64,000 bases of DNA. It comes from Sinomonas atrocyanea. Lineage in GTDB: Bacteria; Actinomycetota; Actinomycetes; Actinomycetales; Micrococcaceae. Location of the stretch: the NCBI RefSeq assembly GCF_030811715.1, contig NZ_JAUSRH010000017.1, forward strand, positions 1-64,000, in the 5' to 3' direction. The translations under genes and the position numbers were made by a program. Shown piece by piece: positions 50,409 to 60,073 of this stretch. Below the pieces are notes generated by a model, which saw only the letters and a list, made by a program, of their open reading frames with translations, did no database searches and was not told the origin of the DNA. Positions within the stretch are counted from its first letter, which is position 1. The number at the start of each line of letters is the position of its first letter.

Positions 50409-51026
50409 ATGGGTCCCGTCGAGACACGCGCTGCCGCCGCCGCACGGCGCCTCCTCGCGCAGCGCAAGGGCCGCGGCGCCGAGACGCGCCAGCGCATCGT
50501 CGACGCTGCGGCGGCGCTGTTCGCGGCCCGCCCCGCCGACTCCGTCACGGTCAGCCAGATCGCCGCCGCGGCCCGGGTCTTCCCGAACCAGATCACGTAC
50601 CACTTCGGCTCGAAGGACTCCCTCTTCATCCACGCCGCGTTCGTGCTGCTGCTGCGGGACGCCGGGCGCCTCGAGGGCGTGGGCACGCGGCTCTCGTCGG
50701 CCGAGGCGTTCCGGCGCGCCATGGCGCGGACCGTCCTCGTCACCCCGTCGCTGCCCGTGGTGATCAGCGCGCTCGCGCTCGCACGGGCCAAACCCAAGCT
50801 GAGCCCGGTGGTCAAGGGCCACCTGAGCCTGCTGTTCCGCATCTCGGAGCACTACCTCGAGAACATGCTCGCGCTGCGCGGCTGGGTGATCGACCGCAGC
50901 CTGCGCCAGGAGGTCAAGACGTTCTGGTCGGCCGCCTTCGGGGCCATCCTCATCGCCGAGTCCGGCTACCCCGGCACCCAGGCCGACCTCGACTTGGCCG
51001 GCACCCTGACCGTCCGGGAGGCCTAG
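50409..51026 (+). CDS. TetR family regulator, probably controlling fabF
   Basis: 205 residues; the helix-turn-helix at about 28-72 includes 'RVFPNQITYHFGSKDSLF'. The effector domain has a hydrophobic core suited to a fatty or acyl ligand, though this is inference. Divergence from FabF and two flanking operators suggest a FadR/FasR-like role sensing lipid status. ATG 50409 is leaderless. A GGGCACC/GGTGCCC hairpin follows the stop. Confidence 0.9.
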   Translation: MGPVETRAAAAARRLLAQRKGRGAETRQRIVDAAAALFAARPADSVTVSQIAAAARVFPNQITYHFGSKDSLFIHAAFVLLLRDAGRLEGVGTRLSSAEAFRRAMARTVLVTPSLPVVISALALARAKPKLSPVVKGHLSLLFRISEHYLENMLALRGWVIDRSLRQEVKTFWSAAFGAILIAESGYPGTQADLDLAGTLTVREA

Positions 51027-51047
51027 GGGCACCCACACGAGGTGCCC
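51027..51047 (+). terminator. Hairpin after the tetR gene
   Basis: GGGCACC-N7-GGTGCCC, a 7-bp stem starting at the base after the tetR stop codon. No U tract. Confidence 0.6.
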
Positions 51048-51172
51048 TCCCAGAGTCAGGTCCTGATGCTGGGCCCTCGTGGGTTACCCGAAGCCCGAGC
51101 TGGGCATAAGGACAAGGGACCCGTGTGCCGCTACCCTGAGCTGGCCCGCCAATGACCAGGAATGAGGACTCC

Positions 51173-52321
51173 ATGTCCGAGACGCCCGACACTCCCGCCA
51201 AGCGGCAGCTCGCCGGTCTCTTCACCGACACGCTCGGCCGGGCCGGAATCCGTTCGGTCCAGGCCCTCGCCGTCGGCGCCCTCCTGTGGGCCGTAGTGTG
51301 GGTACTCCTCAGGATCCCCCTCGTGGTGATCCCCGTGATCATCGCCGCGATCCTGGCCTCCGCGATCGCGCCCCTCGTCCACTGGCTGCACGTCCACGGG
51401 TGGCCCAGGGCGCTGGCTGTGCTGGCCTCCTTCGTGGCCATCCTCGCGGTCTTCGGCGGGATCATCACGGGGATTGTGTTCCTGATCCGAGCCCAGGCGC
51501 ACGAGCTGGCGGAGCGCTTCACGGCCGGCCTGGAGCAGCTCCACACCTTCCTCAACAACGGCCCGGCTCGCATCAGCGACCAGCAGATCACCCAGGCGCG
51601 CGATTCCCTCCAGCACTTCTTCACCTCCGGCAGCCTCGGAGCCGAGGCGCTCACCGGGGCCCGCACCGCGGGCGAGATCCTCACCGCGCTCATCCTCATG
51701 GCCGTGATCCTGTTCTTCTTCCTCAAGGACGGCCGGCAGATCCTCGACTTCATGCTCTGGTTCATGCCGCCGTCCCATCGGGACAAGGCCCGGCTCGCGG
51801 CGGACCGCAGCGCACACGTACTCGGCGGCTACGTGCGGGGCACCGTGCTGGTCGCCGCCGCGGACGCGATCATCGTGGGCACGGGCCTGGTGATCCTGCA
51901 CGTGCCCCTGGCCCCGGCGCTCGCAGTGTTCGTCTTCATCGGGGGGTTCATCCCGATCCTGGGCGCAACGCTCGCGGGCTTCCTCGCCGTCGGGGTGGCC
52001 CTCATCTCCAACGGCCCGGTCGTGGGGCTCATCGTCCTGATCGTGGTCCTGGTGGCGAACCAGATCGAGCACCACCTCCTGCAGCCACTCCTGATGGGCC
52101 GGGTCCTCTCGATCCACGGGCTGGCGATCATCCTCGCCCTCGCCTCCGGAACGGTGCTCGCCGGCATCATCGGCGCACTGCTGGCCGTGCCCGTCACGGC
52201 CGTGGCCTGGGCCATCATCAAGACCTTCACCGGCCGCGGCGAACCGACCGAGCCGGAGGAGCCGACGGGGCCGGTCGGGACAGACTTGGGCCCGGTTCCC
52301 ACGACGCATTCCGATTCGTAG
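51173..52321 (+). CDS. AI-2E family (PerM/TqsA-like) transporter
   Basis: 382 residues and about eight membrane helices in the characteristic pattern: two paired N-terminal helices, a long soluble stretch (about 100-160), then a dense C-terminal cluster with 'GFIPILGATLAG' and 'NQIEHHLLQPLLMG' signatures. Such proteins are putative exporters or Na+/H+ antiporters; quorum-signal transport is not general. ATG 51173 is favoured by GAGGA; an in-frame ATG 21 bases earlier is possible. A -10 box TACCCT lies at 51132-51137. Confidence 0.88.
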   Translation: MSETPDTPAKRQLAGLFTDTLGRAGIRSVQALAVGALLWAVVWVLLRIPLVVIPVIIAAILASAIAPLVHWLHVHGWPRALAVLASFVAILAVFGGIITGIVFLIRAQAHELAERFTAGLEQLHTFLNNGPARISDQQITQARDSLQHFFTSGSLGAEALTGARTAGEILTALILMAVILFFFLKDGRQILDFMLWFMPPSHRDKARLAADRSAHVLGGYVRGTVLVAAADAIIVGTGLVILHVPLAPALAVFVFIGGFIPILGATLAGFLAVGVALISNGPVVGLIVLIVVLVANQIEHHLLQPLLMGRVLSIHGLAIILALASGTVLAGIIGALLAVPVTAVAWAIIKTFTGRGEPTEPEEPTGPVGTDLGPVPTTHSDS

Positions 52322-52335
52322 CCTGCAGAGCAGGC

Positions 52336-52968
52336 TCAGCCCAGGCCCAGGAACGCCTGCCACAGCCCCACGATCACGACCGGCCCGAACAGGGTCCCGG
52401 CGACAACCTGGGCGAGCGTGTGGGCGCGGAGCACCACGCGGGCCCAGCCCACGGCGAGGACCACGAGCAGCAGCGGCCACCACGCCGGGCCGAACAGCAC
52501 GATGGCCGTGACCGCGGCCGACGACACGGCCGCGGCGTGGCCGCTCACCTTCCACCAGATGCTCACGATCGCGAGGACGGCGATCCCCGCGATGAGCGCC
52601 AGGACCATCGCGGTCACCGAGGGCGGCGCACCCGCCCAGACGAGGACGCCGAGCCCGAGCAGCACGCACACGATCGCCATGGCGAGCACGGGGGCGCGCT
52701 GGGACCTCTCGCTCACGTGGTGGTCCACCACCTTGCCGGCGTGCACGAGCGCGAGGAGCACCACGAACGGCAGCACGGACGTGAAGACCAGCGCGACCGC
52801 GCCGTACCACCAGGTGCCGGGCCAGCCGGGGCTCGCCGCCGGGCTCAGCAGGAGCTGGACGGCAATGGTGAATGGCGGCTGGAAGACCTCGCTGAGCACG
52901 CGCGCGACGGCGGCGGCGCTCCCCCGCGGGGACGGCGCCGGGGGCGTCGGGCGATGGCTGGCTAGCAC
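52336..52968 (-). CDS. PAP2 family phosphatase-like membrane protein
   Basis: About 210 residues with five to six membrane helices. The three PAP2 motifs are recognisable but altered: 'KVVDHHVSERSQRAP' (K-x6-RP-like), 'SGHAA' and 'RAHTLAQV' in place of R-x5-H-x3-D, with Gln where Asp is usual. It may dephosphorylate a lipid phosphate, but the lost Asp lowers confidence in catalysis. The start is uncertain: GTG 52968 has a -10-like box and weak ribosome site upstream; ATG 53034, which overlaps the transporter stop by one base, would add 22 low-complexity residues by coupled translation. Confidence 0.72.
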   Translation of the reverse strand: MLASHRPTPPAPSPRGSAAAVARVLSEVFQPPFTIAVQLLLSPAASPGWPGTWWYGAVALVFTSVLPFVVLLALVHAGKVVDHHVSERSQRAPVLAMAIVCVLLGLGVLVWAGAPPSVTAMVLALIAGIAVLAIVSIWWKVSGHAAAVSSAAVTAIVLFGPAWWPLLLVVLAVGWARVVLRAHTLAQVVAGTLFGPVVIVGLWQAFLGLG

Positions 52969-53033
52969 GGTTCCAGTCTTCCATGCCCGGACCCGCCCCC
53001 GGCGGCCGCTGCCGCCGTGGGTGTCCGCGGACA

Positions 53034-54488
53034 TCAGGGCGAGATGTGGTCCAGGTGCCGGTTGCGCGTATGCGGGGCGAACTGCACCAGGACCGCGGCG
53101 ATGACGAGGAACACCGAGATCAGCCCGAGCGCCCAGATCACCGGGAGCATCGGCAGGATCGGGGTGATGACCATGACGCCGATGCCGCCCCCGATGTGCC
53201 CCGCGCCGTCCACAATCGCGAAGCCCGTGGTCCGCGCACGGGTCGGGAAGGACTCCGCCGTGAGGGCATAGGTCGGCGAGACCCACAGGTTGAAGCCGGC
53301 GAAGATGAGGATGGCGCCGATCATCGCGACCCCCACGTTGGTGCCCGCGGCGGCCACGACGAGCGAGCCGATCACGGTCACGACCGCGCCGACGGGCAGC
53401 CAGTAGCGGCGCTCGAGCCGCTCGACGATCACGCTCATCACGGCGGCCTCGGCCACGAACCCGAGCGTGCCCACAGCGGCGATGACGCCGGCCTCGGGCG
53501 GCGGGTAGTGCAGGGCCGCGAGGACCACGGTGAAGCCGGCCGCGAATGCGTAGACCGTGATGTACCCGATGAACCAGACGAAGAAGAGCAGGACCATGCG
53601 CTTGACGTACAGCGGGTTGGTGAACAGGTCGCGGTACGGGACGGGCGACGGCGGCCTGGTCGCCCCGTGCACGTCGGTCACCACCGGCTCGGCGAGGGGC
53701 CCGTGCTTGGCGGCGCGCGCCTCCATGTCCTTCACCACGGAGTCGGCCTCGGCGAAGCGGCCCTGGCCGATGAGCCAGCGCGGCGACTCGGGCAGCTCGA
53801 ACCTCAGCAGCACCGCGACCGCGGCCAGGATGGCGCCGACCCCGTACATCCACCGCCACCCGGTCTCGAACCCGGGCCCGGCCATCGCGAAGGGGAGGCC
53901 GAGGGGCCACGGAGTGGCCGGTGTCGTGAGGATGAGGCCGAGCCAGATGCCCACGAAGGCGCCGAGCGCCGACATGATGAAGATGATCGTCGTGAACCGG
54001 GCACGCGCGTGCCGCGGGGCCATCTCGTTGATGTACGTGTTGACGATCGCGAGGTCCGCGCCGATCCCGATGCCGGTGACGGTGCGGGCGATGTTGAAGT
54101 TGGCGTAGTCGCCCACGAACGCGTTGTACAGCGAGCCCAGGCCGGTGATGAGCATCGTGATCATGAGCATGTTGCGCCGGCCGATGCGGTCCGCGATGGG
54201 GCTCAGCACGAGCGTCCCGACCACGTAGCCGGCCAGGTTGAGCAGCACGGGCAGCGGCAGCGCCTCGAGCGCCGTCTCCGGGGTGCAGCCCTTGTTGAGC
54301 TCGATGCACGTCTGGATGAACGAGACGTTGATGTCGAAGATGTCGTAGAACGTGAACAGGAACCCGAGGCCGATGATCCCGATGAAGAGATAGGACAGGC
54401 TCCACACCTCGAGCCGCTCGAGCCGGGCAATGATCTGCTGGCCGGTCGGGGCGGCGCTCACGGATCCGGCATCCATGGATGCAGCCAC
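53034..54488 (-). CDS. MFS transporter (sugar/organic acid:H+ symporter type)
   Basis: About 484 residues and 12 membrane helices. 'PIADRIGRRNMLM' (between helices 2 and 3), 'PESPRWL' (after helix 6) and an unusually hydrophilic first external loop containing two Cys are visible. It belongs with sugar porters and metabolite:H+ symporters. GTG 54488 was chosen because GGGAGG lies nine bases upstream; ATG 54476 is 12 bases inside. The stop abuts the PAP2-like gene. The substrate is unknown. Confidence 0.88.
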   Translation of the reverse strand: MAASMDAGSVSAAPTGQQIIARLERLEVWSLSYLFIGIIGLGFLFTFYDIFDINVSFIQTCIELNKGCTPETALEALPLPVLLNLAGYVVGTLVLSPIADRIGRRNMLMITMLITGLGSLYNAFVGDYANFNIARTVTGIGIGADLAIVNTYINEMAPRHARARFTTIIFIMSALGAFVGIWLGLILTTPATPWPLGLPFAMAGPGFETGWRWMYGVGAILAAVAVLLRFELPESPRWLIGQGRFAEADSVVKDMEARAAKHGPLAEPVVTDVHGATRPPSPVPYRDLFTNPLYVKRMVLLFFVWFIGYITVYAFAAGFTVVLAALHYPPPEAGVIAAVGTLGFVAEAAVMSVIVERLERRYWLPVGAVVTVIGSLVVAAAGTNVGVAMIGAILIFAGFNLWVSPTYALTAESFPTRARTTGFAIVDGAGHIGGGIGVMVITPILPMLPVIWALGLISVFLVIAAVLVQFAPHTRNRHLDHISP

Positions 54489-54616
54489 ATGGATCAACCT
54501 CCCGCAGCCCAGGGGTGGTGCTCGCTGCGCCAGAGACTGCCCTGGCTGCCGCCTCCATGGTGCGCCCGGCGGCGAGCCGCCACAAGCACTCAATCGACTG
54601 CCGGGGCGCCGTGCCG
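54489..54616. other. Intergenic region without gene
   Basis: It contains a small GGCGGC-GA-GCCGCC hairpin in the centre, possibly terminating the dehydrogenase operon, and the transporter ribosome site at 54498-54503. Confidence 0.5.
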
Positions 54617-54967
54617 TCAGTCCGCTGGGGAACCGGGGCGCACGTAGGTGAGGTCCCAGGGCTGCTGCCCGTGGGAGGACTCGACCCATCCGTCCCGGAC
54701 GATCTCGGCCCGCAGTTCGGTGAGGCTCGCCTCCAGCCCCGGGGCCCAGGCCTCGCGGGGCGCGGTCCGCCCGAGGGCTGGCCCGGCGAACGTCGCCCCG
54801 CGGTAGAGGATCCGCCCGCCGTCGGCCCGGGCCACGAACCGCATCGGCGAGCGCCCGTACTGGGTCGTGAGCGTGTACAGGATGCGCGCCCACCAGGGCA
54901 CCGACACGGGGTCCTCGAGCTCGATCCTGAGCGTGCGCGCGGTCCCCGGCTGCTGAGCCTTGCCCAT
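54617..54967 (-). CDS. Hypothetical protein at the end of the 2-oxoacid dehydrogenase operon
   Basis: 116 residues, no signal peptide or membrane helix. It has a conserved-looking core with 'VPWWARILYTLTTQYGRSPMRF' features (aromatic-rich near residue 25) and 'ILYRGATFAG'. I recognise no family. GAGGGAGG precedes ATG 54967, which is 21 bases after the E2 gene, so it is probably the fourth operon member. Confidence 0.65.
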   Translation of the reverse strand: MGKAQQPGTARTLRIELEDPVSVPWWARILYTLTTQYGRSPMRFVARADGGRILYRGATFAGPALGRTAPREAWAPGLEASLTELRAEIVRDGWVESSHGQQPWDLTYVRPGSPAD

Positions 54968-54988
54968 CGTCCCTCCCTCGGCCGGACG

Positions 54989-56470
54989 TCAGTCGAGCAG
55001 GAGCGCGGGCTCCTCCATGATCGCCGCGACGTCTGCCATGAAGCGGGCCGACAGGTCGCCGTCGACCACGCGGTGGTCGAAGGAGCCGCCGAGCGTGGTG
55101 ATCCAGCGCGGGATGACCTCGCCCGAGACCACCCACGGCTTCTGCCGGATGGTGCCGAACGCGACGATGGCCACCTCGCCCGGGTTGATGATCGGGGTGC
55201 CGATGTCGATCCCGAGCGCGCCGATGTTCGTGATGGTCATCGTGCCGCCCTGCATGTCCGCGGGCTTCGTCTTCCCGGCGCGTGCCGTCGTCGCGAGCTC
55301 ATTGAGCGCGATCGCGAGCTCGCGGAGCGAGAGGTCCTGCGCGTCCTTGATGTTCGGCACGAGCAGTCCCCGCGGGGTCGCGGCCGCGATCCCGAGGTTC
55401 ATGTAGTGCTTGATGCGGATCTCGTCGCCCTCCGGCCCGGCGACCCACTCGGAGTTGACGCTCGGGTTGCGGGCCGCGGCCCAGATGACCGCCTTGGCCA
55501 GGATGAGCAGCGGGGAGACCCTCACGCCCTCGAAGTCGCGGGACTTCTTGAGCCGCTGGACGAACTCCATGGTCCGCGATGCGTCCACGTCCACGAAGAT
55601 GCTCACGTGCGGGGCGCTGAACGCCGAGTCGACCATGGCCTTCGCCGTCGCCTTGCGCACGCCCCGGACGGGGACGATCTCGATGCGGCGCTCGCTGGGC
55701 CGCTTCGTGTGGTCCCAGAACGTGGGCGCCGCGGCCTGCTCGCGCTCGCGCTGGGCCTGGTAGGACTCGAGGTCGGCCCGGGTCACCTCGCCGCGCGCGC
55801 CGGTGGCCGGCACGTCGGAGAGGTTGATGCCGAGCTCCTTGGCGATCCGCCGGACCGGCGGCTTGGCGAGGACGCGGGAGAGGAGGCCGACGACGGCGTT
55901 CCCCGGCTCGGGCTTCTGGCTCGCCTCCGCGGCTCCGCCGACGAGGGGGGCGTGTCCGCTTCGCGACGCCCGCCACACCGCGCCCCCCTCGTCGGCTGCG
56001 CCGCTCGGGGTGCTCTCGGCTGCCGGGGTTGCCATCTGGGGGACGGAAGGGGCGGGTGCTGCGGCGGGCTGGCGGCGGGGGCGGCGCTTGGCCGCGTCCG
56101 CCTTCGGGCCGGACCCGACCAGCGGGCCGCTCTCCACCCCCGGCTCCTGCATCGTCGGGACCGGGGACTCTGCCGGAGGGGGCGGCGACGCGGGAGCGGA
56201 CGGTGCCGCCCCGCCGTCGTGCGTGGCGGCCGAGTCCCCGATGGCGATGATCGGCGTGCCCACCTCGATGGTCTCGTGCTCGCGGGCGAGGAGCTCGACC
56301 ACGGTGCCGGCGTACGGGCTGGGGAGCTCGACGAGGCTCTTCGCCGTCTCGATCTCGCAGATGACGTCGTTGATGGCGACCGTCTGGCCCGGCTGGACCT
56401 TCCAGGACACGATCTCGGCCTCGGTGAGCCCCTCGCCCACGTCGGGGAGGGTGAAGATCTGCTGCGTCAC
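54989..56470 (-). CDS. 2-oxoacid dehydrogenase E2 (dihydrolipoyl acyltransferase)
   Basis: 493 residues: a lipoyl domain with Lys44 in '[14 protein letters not shown]', a Pro/Ala-rich linker to about 170, an E3-binding peripheral domain ('[15 protein letters not shown]' near 205), and a catalytic domain ending in '[13 protein letters not shown]' with the His and Asp of acyl transfer. It moves the acyl group from lipoamide to CoA. One lipoyl domain is typical of branched-chain complexes. The GTG start has AGGAG seven bases upstream. It follows E1-beta by 10 bases. Confidence 0.94.
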   Translation of the reverse strand: MTQQIFTLPDVGEGLTEAEIVSWKVQPGQTVAINDVICEIETAKSLVELPSPYAGTVVELLAREHETIEVGTPIIAIGDSAATHDGGAAPSAPASPPPPAESPVPTMQEPGVESGPLVGSGPKADAAKRRPRRQPAAAPAPSVPQMATPAAESTPSGAADEGGAVWRASRSGHAPLVGGAAEASQKPEPGNAVVGLLSRVLAKPPVRRIAKELGINLSDVPATGARGEVTRADLESYQAQREREQAAAPTFWDHTKRPSERRIEIVPVRGVRKATAKAMVDSAFSAPHVSIFVDVDASRTMEFVQRLKKSRDFEGVRVSPLLILAKAVIWAAARNPSVNSEWVAGPEGDEIRIKHYMNLGIAAATPRGLLVPNIKDAQDLSLRELAIALNELATTARAGKTKPADMQGGTMTITNIGALGIDIGTPIINPGEVAIVAFGTIRQKPWVVSGEVIPRWITTLGGSFDHRVVDGDLSARFMADVAAIMEEPALLLD

Positions 56471-56480
56471 GGGGCGGCTC

Positions 56481-57461
56481 CTAGTACGCGAAGGCGCGGT
56501 CGAGGGCTTCGAGGATGCGGTCGATGTCCGGGAGGTAGTGCTCCTCGACCTTCGCCACGGGGTAGGGCATGTGGAATCCGCCGACCCGGATGACGGGAGC
56601 CTCGAGCGAGAGGAAGGCGAGCTCGGCGACGCGCGAGGCGATCTCCCCGCCCATGCCGCCGAAGGTCGGTGCCTCGTGCGCGACGATGAGGCGGCCGGTC
56701 TTGGTCACGGACGAGACGATCGCATCGAAGTCGATCGGGGAGATCGAACGCAGGTCGATCACCTCGACGCTGTGCCCGTCCTCGGCGGAGGCCTCAGCGG
56801 CGGCGAGCGCCACGGGGACCAGCGGGCCCCACGCGACGACGGTCGCATCGGTGCCCTCGCGGACCACGTGGGCCCGGAACGGGTCCGCGCTCGCGCCGGG
56901 GTCCTCGGTGTCGACCTCGCCCTTGAGCCAGTAGCGGCGCTTGGGCTCGAAGACGATCACGGGGTCCTCGCACGCGATGGCCTGCTGGGTCATCCAGTAG
57001 GCGTCGTGGGCGTTGGAGGGGGTGACGATCCGCAGGCCCGCCGTGTGCGCGAAGAGCGCCTCGGGCGACTCGGAGTGGTGCTCGACCGAGCCGATGCCGC
57101 CGCCGTAGGGGATGCGGATGGTCACCGGGACGGTGAGCTGGCCGTTGCTGCGGGCGTGCATCTTGGCCAGCTGCGTGGTGATCTGGTTGAACCCGGGGAA
57201 CACGAACCCGTCGAACTGGATCTCGGCGACGGGGCGGTAGCCGCGCAGGGACAGCCCGATGCTCGTGCCGATGATGCCGGACTCCGCGAGCGGGCTGTCG
57301 ACGACCCGCTCGGGGCCGAAGTCGGACTTGAGGCCCTCGGTCACGCGGTACACGCCGCCGAGGGTGCCGATGTCCTCGCCCATCAGCAGGACGCTCTCGT
57401 CCTGCTCGAGCGCGGCCCGCAGGCCCGCGTTGATCGCCTTGGCGATGGTCATGGTGGGCAT
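56481..57461 (-). CDS. 2-oxoacid dehydrogenase E1 beta subunit
   Basis: 326 residues of the transketolase-like family. '[21 protein letters not shown]' near 24, '[20 protein letters not shown]' near 120 and the C-terminal transketolase domain ('[14 protein letters not shown]') are present. It completes the thiamine site with E1-alpha. ATG 57461 overlaps the E1-alpha stop (TGATG), so translation is coupled. Confidence 0.94.
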   Translation of the reverse strand: MPTMTIAKAINAGLRAALEQDESVLLMGEDIGTLGGVYRVTEGLKSDFGPERVVDSPLAESGIIGTSIGLSLRGYRPVAEIQFDGFVFPGFNQITTQLAKMHARSNGQLTVPVTIRIPYGGGIGSVEHHSESPEALFAHTAGLRIVTPSNAHDAYWMTQQAIACEDPVIVFEPKRRYWLKGEVDTEDPGASADPFRAHVVREGTDATVVAWGPLVPVALAAAEASAEDGHSVEVIDLRSISPIDFDAIVSSVTKTGRLIVAHEAPTFGGMGGEIASRVAELAFLSLEAPVIRVGGFHMPYPVAKVEEHYLPDIDRILEALDRAFAY

Positions 57462-58687
57462 CAGCGGCTGCCTTCCCTCGTCGCCTCGGCGTCCGCGTCC
57501 GCGAAGCCTGCCTCGTAGTCGCGGTGCCACGCGAGCTCCTGCTCCACGAGCGGGTGGGGCTCCGCGTAGACGTTGGCGAAGGCCTCCGCCAGATTCGGCG
57601 CCGTGAAGCCGAGGATGTCGGCGCGGGCCTTGGCGGCGAGCGCGTCGCCGTCGGCGGCAACCTGCTCGAAGAACGCCTCGTCTGCGATGCCCTCGGCGCG
57701 CAGGTGCTTCTCGAACCGGGCGAGCGGGTCCTTGGCGAGCCAGGACTGCTCCTCGTCGCTGAGCCGGTACTTCGTGGGGTCGTCCGCGGTGGTGTGGGCG
57801 CCCTGCCGGTAGGTGTAGGCCTCGATGAGCACGGGCCCCTTGCCGGAACGGGCCCGCTCGAGGGCCCACTGGGTCACCGCGTACACGGCGAGCACGTCGT
57901 TGCCGTCCACGCGCACGCCCGGGAAGCCGTAGCCCTTGGCGCGGTTGAAGAGCGGGATCCGGGACTGCACCTCGGCGGGGACCGAGATGGCCCACTGGTT
58001 GTTCTGGCAGAAGAAGACCACGGGCGCCTTGAAGCTGGCGGCGAAGACCATGGACTCGTGCACGTCGCCCTCGGAGCTCGCGCCGTCGCCGAAGTAGGCC
58101 ACGACGGCGCCCGGCTCGCCAGCCTGCTCGCCGCGGGCCGCCGCCCGTGCCTGGTCGCGCTGCATCCCCATCGCGTAGCCGACGGCGTGGGGCGTCTGGG
58201 CCGCGAGGACGAGCGTGTACAGGTGGAAGCCGGTGGCGCGGGGGTCCCAGCCGCCGTTGGAGAGGCCGCGGAAGAGCCGCAGCAGCTCGGCGAGGTCCAC
58301 GCCGCGGGTGAGGGCGACGCCGTGTTCGCGGTAGGTCGGGAAGACGTAGTCCTGGGCCTGGGTGGCGGTGCCGGAGCCGATTTGGGCGGCCTCCTGACCG
58401 CGCAGCGGGACCCAGAGCGCGAGCTGGCCCTGCCGCTGGAGCGCCGTGGCCTCGGTGTCGAACCGCCGGATCATGGCCATCTGGCGGTACATGCCGCAGA
58501 GGGAATCTTCGCTCAGGCCCTTGATGGACGCCGCGAGCTTCGAGTCCGAGCGGAAGCGCCCGTCCTCGTCGAGGAGCTGGACCATGGCGCCGTGGCCCTC
58601 CGCGCCGTCATGGGCGTGGGCTTCGAGCTCCATCGCGAGCTCATCGGGGATGTCGCTGAACTCGGTCGTGGGAAGTTCTACTCGCAT
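57461..58687 (-). CDS. 2-oxoacid dehydrogenase E1 alpha subunit
   Basis: 408 residues. The thiamine diphosphate motif 'GDGASSEGDVHE' runs to 'NNQWAIS' at about 205-240, and 'YRQGAHTTADDPTKYR' is the phosphorylation-loop region. It decarboxylates a 2-oxo acid; sequence and operon structure (E1-alpha, E1-beta, E2, no E3) favour branched-chain 2-oxo acids over pyruvate. GAGGAGG precedes ATG 58687 by four bases. The promoter region holds a nested palindrome. Confidence 0.94.
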   Translation of the reverse strand: MRVELPTTEFSDIPDELAMELEAHAHDGAEGHGAMVQLLDEDGRFRSDSKLAASIKGLSEDSLCGMYRQMAMIRRFDTEATALQRQGQLALWVPLRGQEAAQIGSGTATQAQDYVFPTYREHGVALTRGVDLAELLRLFRGLSNGGWDPRATGFHLYTLVLAAQTPHAVGYAMGMQRDQARAAARGEQAGEPGAVVAYFGDGASSEGDVHESMVFAASFKAPVVFFCQNNQWAISVPAEVQSRIPLFNRAKGYGFPGVRVDGNDVLAVYAVTQWALERARSGKGPVLIEAYTYRQGAHTTADDPTKYRLSDEEQSWLAKDPLARFEKHLRAEGIADEAFFEQVAADGDALAAKARADILGFTAPNLAEAFANVYAEPHPLVEQELAWHRDYEAGFADADAEATREGSR

Positions 58688-58747
58688 ACCGCCTCCTCGC
58701 CTGCCGTGGGGACCGATCCCGGAGCACCGGGCGGTGGGCCGGGACAC

Positions 58748-58786
58748 ATATTCCCCGTCAGGAATGCATTCTGACGCCGGAATATA
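58748..58786 (-). promoter_or_regulatory. Promoter/operator of the 2-oxoacid dehydrogenase operon
   Basis: A nested dyad: outer ATATTCC (58748-58754) with GGAATAT (58779-58785) and inner GAATGCATTC (58762-58771), all centred at 58766.5. TATATT on the minus strand (58781-58786) is a likely -10, so a bound regulator would cover the transcription start. This is an AT-rich island in GC-rich DNA. Confidence 0.6.
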
Positions 58787-58846
58787 CGGGTCGGCCCAGC
58801 TGACACTCTACCGAGAGGAGCTGGGCCGCCGCGAAGTGGAATCCTG

Positions 58847-60001
58847 CTAGGAAGACTGCGGGACCTTTGTGAATGCCCTACAGAGGTCGAGGAAGCGCGA
58901 GTTCGCCTCGGATTCGCCGATGCTCACGCGGACGCCCTCGGTTCCGAAGGCGCGCACTGAGAGGGCGCGGGCGGCCGCCTGCTGGGCGAACTCGGGCGTG
59001 GCCTCGCCGAGCGCGAGCCAGACGAAGTTGCCCTGGGCGTCCGGCACGTCCCAGCCGAGCTCGCGCAGGCCCGCCGTGACGCGGTCCCGCTCGTCGACGA
59101 GCGTTTGTACCCTTCCTACAACATCGCCGAAGTGCTCGAGCGAGGCGACCGCTGCGGCCTCCGCGATCGAGGAGACGGCGAACGGGACGGCGGCGACCCG
59201 AAGGTACTGGGTCACCTCCGGATGCGAGATCGAGTAGCCGACCCTCAGTCCGGCGAGGCCGTGAGCCTTGGAGAACGTGCGCAGCACCACGACGTTCGGG
59301 TACTTCCGGTACAGCTCGATCCCGTCCACGGCCTCGGGGTCGCGGACGAACTCCTGGTACGCCTCATCCACCACGATCAGCACGCTGCCGGGGACCGACT
59401 CGATGAAGCGCTCCGTCTCGGCGCGGCGCAGGGCCGGGCCGGTCGGGTTGTTGGGGGTGCACAGCAGCACGACCTTGGTCCGGCCGGTGACGGCGGCGGC
59501 CATCGCGTCCAGGTCGTGCCGGCCGTCGGCCAGCACCGGCACCTGGACGCTGCGGGCCCCGGCCAGCCCCACGGAGATGGGGTAGGCCTCGAAGGAGCGC
59601 CACGCGTACACGACCTCGTCCGGGGTTCCATCGTCCTGCTGGCCGGCGAAGGCGGCGAGGATCTGGTTGAGGGCGCCGAGGCTGCCGCCGCCGGTGACGA
59701 TGTCATCGGCCGGGACGTCCAGGAACCCGGCGAGCGCGGTGCGCAGGCGGGTGGACACGGCGTCGGGGTAGCGGTTGATCGCAGACTCGCGGACGATCGC
59801 CTCAGCGACCGCGGGGAGCGGCCCGAGGGGGTTCTCGTTGGAGGACAGCTTGTAGCTCGTGAGGCCTTCCACGGGTGCGGGAGGGCGTCCAGCGGCGTAC
59901 TTGGGGAGCCGGTCCATGACGGGTCGGGGGGTGACGCCCGTGGTGCCGGCCGCGACGGCGGCGGCGTCGGCGCCGTCGTACTCGTTCAGCGGTGAAGTCA
60001 T
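58847..60001 (-). CDS. hisC: Histidinol-phosphate aminotransferase family (HisC or aromatic aminotransferase)
   Basis: 384 residues, fold type I PLP enzyme. 'SNENPLGP' near 54, 'CTPNNPTGP' at 181-189, Asp212 ('VVDEAYQEF') and the PLP Lys245 in 'TFSKAHGLAGLRVGY' are visible. It transaminates histidinol phosphate or aromatic amino acids. Standing apart from other his genes, it is more likely the second HisC-like copy of actinobacteria, often an aromatic aminotransferase. ATG 60001 lies seven bases after TAGGCT (60009-60014) and is leaderless. Confidence 0.9.
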   Translation of the reverse strand: MTSPLNEYDGADAAAVAAGTTGVTPRPVMDRLPKYAAGRPPAPVEGLTSYKLSSNENPLGPLPAVAEAIVRESAINRYPDAVSTRLRTALAGFLDVPADDIVTGGGSLGALNQILAAFAGQQDDGTPDEVVYAWRSFEAYPISVGLAGARSVQVPVLADGRHDLDAMAAAVTGRTKVVLLCTPNNPTGPALRRAETERFIESVPGSVLIVVDEAYQEFVRDPEAVDGIELYRKYPNVVVLRTFSKAHGLAGLRVGYSISHPEVTQYLRVAAVPFAVSSIAEAAAVASLEHFGDVVGRVQTLVDERDRVTAGLRELGWDVPDAQGNFVWLALGEATPEFAQQAAARALSVRAFGTEGVRVSIGESEANSRFLDLCRAFTKVPQSS

Positions 60002-60073
60002 GTCCTACAGCCTAGCGGCCGCCCTCCGGGCGTGCGCCGCGCGGGCGCCCCGGCCCTGTGGGAGCATAGGCGC

